Positions 7,112-11,188 of a stretch of DNA of 11,188 nt are shown here, piece after piece. Each line of letters opens with the position of its first letter. Within the stretch, counting starts at the first letter, position 1. The translations under genes and the position numbers were made by a program. Source of the stretch: Actinomycetota bacterium (lineage in GTDB: Bacteria > Actinomycetota > Actinomycetes > S36-B12 > UBA10799); contig JACJWU010000015.1 of NCBI GenBank assembly GCA_020636995.1, forward strand, positions 1-11,188, given 5' to 3'. Under the pieces are notes generated by a model. That model was not told the DNA's origin, ran no database searches, and saw only the letters and a list, made by a program, of their open reading frames with translations.

Positions 7112-7392
7112 ACCCGCGGGCATCGCTGGAACTGATCCCCGACAACTGCACGAGTTGTATGCTGTGCATCCGCGCCTGCCCGGTGTGGTGTCTGGGGCTC
7201 GACGCCCATCTGGAGGTCACGCAGGACGGCGGCCGGCGCAGGTCCTCCCTGCACCTCGACCGGTTCGCGATCGACTACCGGACGTGCATGATGTGCGGGC
7301 TGTGTGTGGACATCTGCCCGTTCGACGCGCTGCGCTGGTCGGACGGACTGCCGCCGGTGCAGTTCGAATGGGAGCACGGGGGCAGCGGCTGA
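7102..7392 (+). CDS. NuoI-like 2[4Fe-4S] ferredoxin-type subunit
   Basis: This is a 96-residue electron carrier with two classical cluster motifs: Cys16, 19, 22 and 26-Pro (NCTSCMLCIRACP) and Cys62, 65, 68 and 72-Pro (TCMMCGLCVDICPFDAL). The inserted stretch between motifs and the phrase ELIPDNCTSCMLC resemble NuoI/HycF-type subunits that link electrons to the NuoB cluster, rather than small soluble 2[4Fe-4S] ferredoxins. An extra Cys30 follows the first motif. ATG at 7102 lies inside the 3' end of the NuoC-like gene (10-base overlap). Only a weak GGGGA precedes it, so translational coupling is likely. It could alternatively serve as the ferredoxin of the divergent KorAB enzyme. There is no further gene of the complex downstream. 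Confidence 0.85.
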   Translation: MAVNPRASLELIPDNCTSCMLCIRACPVWCLGLDAHLEVTQDGGRRRSSLHLDRFAIDYRTCMMCGLCVDICPFDALRWSDGLPPVQFEWEHGGSG

Positions 7393-7424
7393 CGGGGGTT
7401 CGGGCAGTGGTGGCTGCGGGCAGC

Positions 7425-7446
7425 GGTCAGCAGTTCTGCTCAGACC
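7425..7446 (+). terminator. Possible hairpin terminator after the NuoI-like gene
   Basis: GGTCAGC (7425-7431) and GCTCAGACC (7438-7446) pair around a six-base loop with a two-base bulge, 33 bases after the stop codon. No T-tract follows, so this is a modest candidate. Confidence 0.3.
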
Positions 7447-7486
7447 GGTGGTCACGGCATGTGCGGGCCGGGCGGTGGTCATCGCT

Positions 7487-7626
7487 CATCCCGGTTAGAG
7501 ATCGGCATCCCGGTTAGAGAAAGGCATCCCGGTTAGAGAAACAGCACTCCCGTTAGTCGTATACGGCCGTGGGACTCTAACCAACCTGCCGCCGACTAAC
7601 CAAGATGCCGATCTCTATCCGGACTG
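7487..7626. repeat. Palindromic array of six 19-base units (three per arm)
   Basis: Three head-to-tail 19-base units start at 7487, 7506 and 7525 and share CATCCCGGTTAGAGA exactly. The opposite arm holds three units on the minus strand (7626-7608, 7607-7589, 7588-7570), each with GGTTAG or GGATAG at the same place; the outermost matches its partner at 16 of 19 bases. Both arms share the dyad axis between 7556 and 7557. The outer segment 7491-7509 pairs with 7604-7622 with one mismatch, and GGTTAGAG at 7531-7538 pairs with CTCTAACC at 7575-7582. The 26-base centre contains a degenerate further copy (CCCGTTAG) and the palindrome CGTATACG at 7558-7565. Confidence 0.85.
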
Positions 7627-7704
7627 TCCAGCCAGACCCCGACCGACAAGGGACTGGTCCAACCCCTGGATCTCCAACTATCAGTCAGCGAACCGGCAAG
7701 CCGT

Positions 7705-7731
7705 GAGCGAGGTTGCGCCTGAGGCTCGCTC
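7705..7731. terminator. Small inverted repeat, possible terminator
   Basis: GAGCGAG (7705-7711) is the exact inverse complement of CTCGCTC (7725-7731), with a 13-base GC-rich loop. It lies in the convergent region downstream of yajQ and the Nuo-like cluster. No T-tract is present. Confidence 0.3.
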
Positions 7732-7778
7732 CCCGCCCCATCGAGCAGCTGTGTTCGGCGGGGGTGCGGCGCGCGGCG

Positions 7779-7857
7779 GATCCGTGAGCACTTCGTAGAT
7801 CCGTTAGCGCTTGGGCGCATCCAGATGGCTCCCGGATTTCCGAAGGGCTAACGGATG
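7779..7857. repeat. Second GTTAG-based array: 19-base direct repeat plus inverted copy
   Basis: GATCCGTGAGCACTT (7779-7793) and GATCCGTTAGCGCTT (7798-7812) repeat with a period of 19 bases. ATCCGTTAGC (7799-7808) is matched perfectly by GCTAACGGAT (7847-7856) across 38 bases. The core GTTAG and the 19-base period are shared with the larger array at 7487-7626. The right edge lies 15 bases from the yajQ stop codon, so the inverted pair may also act as its terminator. Confidence 0.65.
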
Positions 7858-7871
7858 GGTGCGCTGACGCC

Positions 7872-8363
7872 TCAGCGATAGTTGACGAACTGCAGCGCCA
7901 CGTCGAGGTCCTGTCCCTTGAGGAGAGCGATCACGGCCTGCAGATCGTCGCGCTTCTTGCTCGACACCCGCAACTCGTCGCCCTGCACCTGGGTCTTCAC
8001 GCCCTTGGGCCCTTCGTCGCGGATGATCTTGGCAATCTTCTTGGCGTTCTCCTGGCTGAGCCCGGACTGGAACGAGCCGCTGATCTTGTACTCCTTGCCC
8101 GACACACGGGGCTCGTCGGCCGTGAAGGCCTTCAGGGAGATCTGCCGCTTCACAAGCTTGTCCCTGAACACATCGAGCGCTGCGGCGGCACGTTCCTCGG
8201 TGCCCGCCTTGATCTCGACGGCCATCTCCCCGGCCCACGAGATGGCGGCACCGGTGTTCTTGAAATCGAATCTCTGGGACAGTTCCTTGGCGGCCTGGTT
8301 GAGCGCGTTGTCGACCTCCTGCCGGTCGACCTTGCTCACGACGTCGAAGCTGCTATCTGCCAT
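7872..8363 (-). CDS. yajQ: YajQ family (UPF0234) nucleotide-binding protein
   Basis: The 163-residue product is exactly the usual family length. It starts MADSSFDVVSKVDRQEVDNA, continues LSQRFDFKNTGA, VFRDKLVKRQISLKAF and EYKISGSFQSGLSQENAKKIAKIIRDEGPKGVKTQVQGDELRVSSKKRDDLQ, and ends DVALQFVNYR; each is a conserved YajQ block. YajQ proteins fold as two ferredoxin-like domains; homologues bind RNA or cyclic di-GMP, and in Xanthomonas one is a c-di-GMP effector that works with a transcription factor. The ATG at 8363 is preferred over the one at 8402 because the family N-terminus begins there and a TATGGT box lies 6 bases upstream, suggesting a leaderless message. The longer start would read through the promoter region. 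It is divergent from tRNA-Tyr, 42 bases away. Confidence 0.93.
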   Translation of the reverse strand: MADSSFDVVSKVDRQEVDNALNQAAKELSQRFDFKNTGAAISWAGEMAVEIKAGTEERAAAALDVFRDKLVKRQISLKAFTADEPRVSGKEYKISGSFQSGLSQENAKKIAKIIRDEGPKGVKTQVQGDELRVSSKKRDDLQAVIALLKGQDLDVALQFVNYR

Positions 8364-8369
8364 GTCAGC

Positions 8370-8375
8370 ACCATA
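8370..8375 (-). promoter_or_regulatory. Candidate leaderless -10 box for yajQ
   Basis: On the minus strand TATGGT is followed by six bases (GCTGAC) and the ATG at 8363. It fits TANNNT. Any -35 region would overlap the -10 area of the divergent tRNA-Tyr promoter. Confidence 0.45.
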
Positions 8376-8386
8376 CTTCGACCGTG

Positions 8387-8392
8387 TATTCT
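8387..8392 (+). promoter_or_regulatory. Candidate -10 box for tRNA-Tyr
   Basis: TATTCT fits TANNNT and ends 13 bases before the mature tRNA 5' end at 8406, leaving room for a short leader removed by RNase P. No clear -35 hexamer is seen. Confidence 0.45.
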
Positions 8393-8405
8393 GCTTACGC
8401 ACCTT

Positions 8406-8491
8406 GGCGGGTTGCCCGAGTGGCCAAAGGGAACGGTCTGTAAAACCGTCGGCGTACGCCTACGCTGGTTCGAACCCAGCACCCGCCACCA
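8406..8491 (+). tRNA. tRNA-Tyr (anticodon GTA), CCA encoded
   Basis: The acceptor stem GGCGGGT (8406-8412) pairs with ACCCGCC (8481-8487). The anticodon stem ACGGT/ACCGT encloses loop CTGTAAA with GTA at 8440-8442. A long variable arm (class II, as expected for bacterial Tyr) follows, and the T arm GCTGG-TTCGAAC-CCAGC is perfect. Discriminator A is at 8488 and CCA at 8489-8491 is encoded, unlike the other two tRNAs in the window. The stop codon of the opposing GGDEF-EAL gene starts at the very next base. Confidence 0.95.
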
Positions 8492-10831
8492 TTACGGTTG
8501 TCCACCATCCAGCGCCCGCTCTGCGCGCTGGATGGTCATCCATTGTGTGATCTCCTCGGCGCTGCGCGGGGGGCTGATGAAGAACCCCTGGGCCACGTCG
8601 CAGCCCACGGCGCGCACCTGGTCGAGGTCGGAGGCCGACTCCACACCTTCGGCGACCATCCGCAGGCGCAGTCCGTGCGCGAGGTGGGCGGTGGCCGAGA
8701 GGATCGACTGCAGGTCGCCGCGCTGACCGGCGCCGGTGACGAACTCCCGATCCAGTTTCAACTCCTGCGCGCCGAGCCGGCCCACTTGCTGCAGGGAACT
8801 GTAGCCGGAGCCGTAGTCGTCGATGGACAACTGCGCTCCGATCTCGTGGAGTTGACCGAGGACCACATGGGCCCTCTCCTGGTCGCCGGCCAGCGCGGTT
8901 TCAGTCACCTCCAGCGTCAGCCGCGGTGCGGTGATCCGGTGCTGGGTCAGCATCTGTGCGACCCGCAACGGCAGGCCGAGGTCCATGAGATTGGTCGCCG
9001 ATAGGTTCACGGACAGTCGCAGATGCAGCCCTTGGTCGTCCCAGTGGCGCAACTGCGCGAGGCTGGCATCAAGCACGAAATCCGTGAGTGGCCGGATCAT
9101 CGCGGTCTGCTCGAGCATCGGAAGGAACTGCCCGGCGGGGATGATGCCACGCTCGAGGTGCTGCCACCGCAGCAACGACTCCACTCCCACGACTTCATCG
9201 GTCAGCACATCCAACTGCGGCTGGAAGTAGCAGACGAACTCGTCCTGCTCCAGGGCGCGTCGAAGGTCCTGCATCAGCAGCAGGCCGCCAGCCTGTCCAC
9301 TCTCCCAGCGCTGGTCGAAGACCATACTGCCGACCCGCTCCGCTTTGGCACGCCGCATCGCACGGTCGGCTGAGCTGAGCAACTCGGTGGCCGTCGTCCC
9401 GTTCTGCGGGGCGAAGGAGATGCCGACGCTGATGTCGACCTGGATCTCGATGTCGCGTGCCTGCACGGGCGCACCCAACGCCGTGTGGAGGTCCTCCGCG
9501 GCGCGCACCGCATCCTCCCACCCGGCCCCGGGTCCGAGCAGTGCGACGAACTCGTCGCCCCCGAGTCGGGCGAGCACCGCGCCTGGCGGTACCGCGGCCC
9601 GCAGCCTTGCGCTCACCTGCAGCAGGACGTCGTCGCCGGCCTGGTGCCCGAGCGTGTCGTTGATCTGCTTGAAGCGGTCGATGTCGATCAGCAGCAGCGC
9701 ACGCTGGCTCGTCGGGTGCGACTCCAGGGCCACTGCGAGCCCACGCCTGTTCGCCAGCCCGGTCAGGTCGTCGGCGATCGCCTGGCGTTGGGCCTCCTCC
9801 CGGCGGGACACGGCACGGAACGCCTGCGCGCTGCGCACAGCCCCGAACAGCACGGCAGCCGCCGCAAACGCCACGGTGATCTGCGGGGTCGAGGTTTGCG
9901 TGGCGTGAAGGACGATGCCGAAGGCCGCGACGGTCACGCTCAACGGCACCGCCCAGCGCAGTTGCGGCAGAGGACGGTCGCGTGCCGCCGGCCACCACGC
10001 CGCCACCCCCATGGTGAACATCCCGGCGGGCCAGCCGAGATCCAGCAGCGCGCCGTTGTCGTAGGTCTGCTCGGCGAGTTCGGTCAGCCAGAGCATGTCC
10101 GCTATCCACAGTGAGGCCGCGCCGACCAGCAGCCACCACCACATCGGACCGGCGGCGCGCCACATGACGCCTATGACCGCTATGAGCAGGCTCACCAGCA
10201 GCAGTCCGATCATGGGCCCGCTCGCATCGGCGAAGATCTCGACGGGTGTGCCGCTGAAGTTCTGCAGGAACTGCGGGAAGAACAACGTCCCGACGGCGAC
10301 CACGGTGCAGGTGATGATCAACCCGTCGAGCCAGACGTTGCTGTTGCCCGCCGGGAGCACGGCGCGGGCTAGCAGGACCACGCCGACGTAGAAGCAACCC
10401 GTGGCCACGATGTAGGTCCAGTCGACCCAGCCCGGCGCATCGGCACCCGATGCCGTGGTGAGGATGTATGTGGCGTCGGTGGCCAACCACAGCAGACTGC
10501 CTGCTGCGAAGAACCGCCACGCCACCGCGGTCCGTCCGCCCAGGAACGCGCGAACAGTGAACGAGACGGCGGGGATCGCGAGCAGCGCGGTGTAGAGGTA
10601 CAGGTCGCGAGCCGGGAGGTAATCGCCGTACCCGGTGATCAGCCAAATCGCGTAGACGGCGAACACCACGGTTCCCAGGCCGTACATCCATCCGGCGCGT
10701 CGGCGGGCAGCGTCGGAGACATCCGACCCCAGGCCCGGGCCGGACACCGAATCCGCGGCAACCCGGTTCGCCACTTTCACATCGTATTCAGCATTCGACC
10801 ACGAGGCCTGTCGAAGCCTTCGCGACGTCAC
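8492..10831 (-). CDS. Membrane-bound GGDEF-EAL protein (diguanylate cyclase / cyclic-di-GMP phosphodiesterase)
   Basis: Numbered from the GTG at 10831 (779 residues). An N-terminal membrane region of about eight to ten hydrophobic segments spans roughly 48-334; I do not recognise it as a named sensor domain. A GGDEF domain (about 345-505) shows DDLTGLANR at 354-362, LLIDIDRFK with Asp383, and an intact RLGGDEF at 422-428. The RxxD inhibitory site is absent (PPGA at that place). An EAL domain (about 520-770) has ESL in place of EAL, with catalytic Glu551, then NLSATNL, EVTETAL with Glu641/644, IDDYGSGYSS with Asp671-672, Lys692, AEGVES with Glu728 and Gln748. All phosphodiesterase residues are therefore kept. 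Which activity dominates cannot be read from sequence. An alternative GTG start at 10774 (760 residues) has TACGAT 6 bases upstream. The gene is divergent from tRNA-Thr. Confidence 0.93.
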   Translation of the reverse strand: MTSRRLRQASWSNAEYDVKVANRVAADSVSGPGLGSDVSDAARRRAGWMYGLGTVVFAVYAIWLITGYGDYLPARDLYLYTALLAIPAVSFTVRAFLGGRTAVAWRFFAAGSLLWLATDATYILTTASGADAPGWVDWTYIVATGCFYVGVVLLARAVLPAGNSNVWLDGLIITCTVVAVGTLFFPQFLQNFSGTPVEIFADASGPMIGLLLVSLLIAVIGVMWRAAGPMWWWLLVGAASLWIADMLWLTELAEQTYDNGALLDLGWPAGMFTMGVAAWWPAARDRPLPQLRWAVPLSVTVAAFGIVLHATQTSTPQITVAFAAAAVLFGAVRSAQAFRAVSRREEAQRQAIADDLTGLANRRGLAVALESHPTSQRALLLIDIDRFKQINDTLGHQAGDDVLLQVSARLRAAVPPGAVLARLGGDEFVALLGPGAGWEDAVRAAEDLHTALGAPVQARDIEIQVDISVGISFAPQNGTTATELLSSADRAMRRAKAERVGSMVFDQRWESGQAGGLLLMQDLRRALEQDEFVCYFQPQLDVLTDEVVGVESLLRWQHLERGIIPAGQFLPMLEQTAMIRPLTDFVLDASLAQLRHWDDQGLHLRLSVNLSATNLMDLGLPLRVAQMLTQHRITAPRLTLEVTETALAGDQERAHVVLGQLHEIGAQLSIDDYGSGYSSLQQVGRLGAQELKLDREFVTGAGQRGDLQSILSATAHLAHGLRLRMVAEGVESASDLDQVRAVGCDVAQGFFISPPRSAEEITQWMTIQRAERALDGGQP
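8504..8536. terminator. Perfect hairpin after tRNA-Tyr, inside the 3' end of the opposing gene
   Basis: ACCATCCAGCGC (8504-8515) and GCGCTGGATGGT (8525-8536) form a perfect 12-base stem with a 9-base loop, 12 bases past the tRNA CCA. It lies within the last codons of the minus-strand GGDEF-EAL gene. On the plus strand a moderately T-rich stretch follows (CATCCATTGTGTGATCT). It most likely ends tRNA-Tyr transcription and may act on both strands. Confidence 0.6.
10781..10786 (-). promoter_or_regulatory. Candidate leaderless -10 box for an alternative GGDEF-EAL start
   Basis: On the minus strand TACGAT, six bases and then GTG at 10774 reproduce the spacing seen at yajQ and the NuoB-like gene. 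If used, the first 19 residues of the longer protein are not made. No comparable box lies 6-7 bases before the GTG at 10831. Confidence 0.3.
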
Positions 10832-10835
10832 CTTG

Positions 10836-10841
10836 TACCCT
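10836..10841 (+). promoter_or_regulatory. Candidate -10 box for the tRNA-Thr, tRNA-Met, rpmG unit
   Basis: TACCCT fits TANNNT and ends 9 bases before the tRNA-Thr 5' end. It lies in the 19-base gap to the divergent GGDEF-EAL gene, inside GTACCCTGTAC. The -35 region would fall within that gene's 5' end. Confidence 0.35.
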
Positions 10842-10850
10842 GTACTGGTT

Positions 10851-10923
10851 GCCCCTTTAGCTCAGTCGGCAGAGCGTCTCCATGGTAAGGAGAAGGTCTA
10901 CGGTTCGATTCCGTAAAGGGGCT
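10851..10923 (+). tRNA. tRNA-Thr (anticodon GGT)
   Basis: Acceptor GCCCCTT (10851-10857) pairs with AAGGGGC (10916-10922), followed by discriminator T. The D arm is GCTC-AGTCGGCA-GAGC, the anticodon stem TCTCC/GGAGA encloses ATGGTAA with GGT at 10884-10886, and the T arm is TACGG-TTCGATT-CCGTA. CCA is not encoded. It is the first member of the tRNA-Thr, tRNA-Met, rpmG group. Confidence 0.96.
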
Positions 10924-10948
10924 CGACCGGGGGGTCAACCCCTCGCGA

Positions 10949-11022
10949 GGCGGAGTAGCTCAGCCTGGCAGAGCAAGCGGCTCATAATCGCTGTGTCGCC
11001 GGTTCAAGTCCGGCCTCCGCTA
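10949..11022 (+). tRNA. tRNA-Met (anticodon CAT), probably elongator
   Basis: Acceptor GGCGGAG (10949-10955) pairs with CTCCGCT (11015-11021) with a G1:U72 wobble, and discriminator A is at 11022. The D arm is GCTC/GAGC, anticodon stem AGCGG/TCGCT encloses CTCATAA with CAT at 10983-10985, and the T arm is GCCGG-TTCAAGT-CCGGC. The initiator hallmarks (mismatched first pair of C-A type, three consecutive G-C pairs in the anticodon stem) are absent, so elongator is preferred. A lysidine-modified Ile tRNA is not excluded. CCA is not encoded. The palindrome CCTCGCGAGG (10941-10950) abuts its 5' end. Confidence 0.93.
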
Positions 11023-11032
11023 CAACACCACT

Positions 11033-11040
11033 AGGAAAGG
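11033..11040 (+). promoter_or_regulatory. Ribosome binding site of rpmG
   Basis: AGGAAAGG ends 6 bases before GTG at 11047 and fixes this start. Confidence 0.75.
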
Positions 11041-11046
11041 CACATC

Positions 11047-11188
11047 GTGGCGAAATCGGACGTCCGTCCCAAGATCACCTTGGCGTGCGTGGAATGCAAG
11101 AACCGCAACTACATCACGCGGAAGAACCGGCGTAACGACCCGGACCGCATCGAGTTGAAGAAGTTCTGCCCCACCTGCAAGAAGCACA
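11047..11188 (+). CDS. rpmG: 50S ribosomal protein L33, zinc-ribbon type (3' end beyond window)
   Basis: The first 47 codons read MAKSDVRPKITLACVECKNRNY, then TRKNRRNDPDRIELKKFCPTCKKH, which is unmistakably bacterial L33. Cys14, Cys17, Cys41 and Cys44 form the two CxxC pairs of the zinc-binding (C+) paralogue; zinc-independent paralogues lack them. Only roughly the last eight residues should be missing. The GTG start follows AGGAAAGG at 6 bases. It lies 24 bases after tRNA-Met and is probably processed from the same transcript. In many actinobacteria this group leads on to the secE-nusG-rplK region. Confidence 0.96.
   Translation, partial: MAKSDVRPKITLACVECKNRNYITRKNRRNDPDRIELKKFCPTCKKH

Larger units (their letters stand above)
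7393..7871. other. 479-base gene-free region between convergent genes, rich in inverted and tandem repeats
   Basis: No open frame here has a family signature, a ribosome binding site or a plausible start; a 74-codon minus-strand frame (7596-7820) runs straight through the repeats and is not credible. The region holds a hairpin near 7425-7446, the large palindromic 19-base array at 7487-7626, an unremarkable stretch at 7627-7700, a GAGCGAG/CTCGCTC inverted repeat at 7705-7731 and a second GTTAG-based array at 7779-7857. Confidence 0.7.

Noticed and set aside
7487..7543. CRISPR-like array
   Set aside because: The 19-base units abut with no unique spacers, the opposite arm is inverted, and no cas gene is present.
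7596..7820. Possible 74-residue gene in the gene-free region
   Set aside because: It crosses the palindromic arrays, has no ribosome binding site or homology, and has biased Arg/Ser/Pro composition.
8364..8402. Longer start for YajQ at 8402
   Set aside because: The 13 extra residues precede the conserved family N-terminus and would place translation across the yajQ promoter and almost into the tRNA gene.
9195..10691. 498-codon minus-strand frame inside the GGDEF-EAL gene
   Set aside because: It lies in another frame of the same strand, is Arg/Gly-rich with no domain signature, and is a shadow of the verified gene.
10931..10942. GGGG-TCAA-CCCC hairpin between tRNA-Thr and tRNA-Met as a terminator
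   Set aside because: A four-pair stem without T-tract inside a conserved cotranscribed tRNA-rpmG group is more likely a spacer or processing feature.

Overview
The window reads as chromosomal DNA of a high-GC Gram-positive bacterium (class Actinomycetes). The clues are G/C-rich third codon positions, many GTG starts, several start codons 6-7 bases downstream of a TANNNT box (leaderless style), an actinobacterial L33 sequence, the order tRNA-Thr, tRNA-Met, rpmG, and a korA/korB pair of the actinobacterial type. Genus cannot be fixed from the sequence alone. There is no phage, plasmid, transposase or CRISPR signal.

Left part (1-2528): the 3' part of an FAD-linked oxidase of the alkylglycerone-phosphate synthase family, then a secreted glycerophosphodiester phosphodiesterase with a very lysine-rich tail. 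A strong inverted repeat and an 18-base direct repeat close this region.

Centre-left (2529-6240, minus strand): an operon korA-korB-rarD. korA and korB encode a CoA-dependent 2-oxoacid (probably 2-oxoglutarate):ferredoxin oxidoreductase and overlap by ATGA. rarD, an EamA-type permease, has no ATG, GTG or TTG start that would give a full-length protein; a CTG overlapping the korB stop would give 297 residues.

Centre (6378-7392, plus strand): divergent from korA lies a compact, overlapping three-gene cluster encoding miniature homologues of complex I subunits NuoB, NuoC and NuoI, without NuoD or any membrane subunit. All cluster-binding cysteines are present. The 137-base divergent intergenic region carries a GATAC/GGAAGAAG inverted repeat with one arm pointing at each operon. 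Together this suggests a ferredoxin-linked redox module fed by Kor; this is the most interesting system in the window.

Centre-right (7393-7871): 479 bases without a convincing gene but with striking structure: six 19-base units arranged three by three as a large interrupted palindrome (7487-7626), and a second GTTAG-based inverted array (7779-7857).

Right part (7872-11188): yajQ (minus), tRNA-Tyr (plus), a membrane GGDEF-EAL protein (minus), then tRNA-Thr, tRNA-Met and the start of rpmG (plus). YajQ proteins include known cyclic-di-GMP binders, so its position next to a GGDEF-EAL gene is suggestive, although this tRNA/rpmG neighbourhood may simply be conserved housekeeping synteny.
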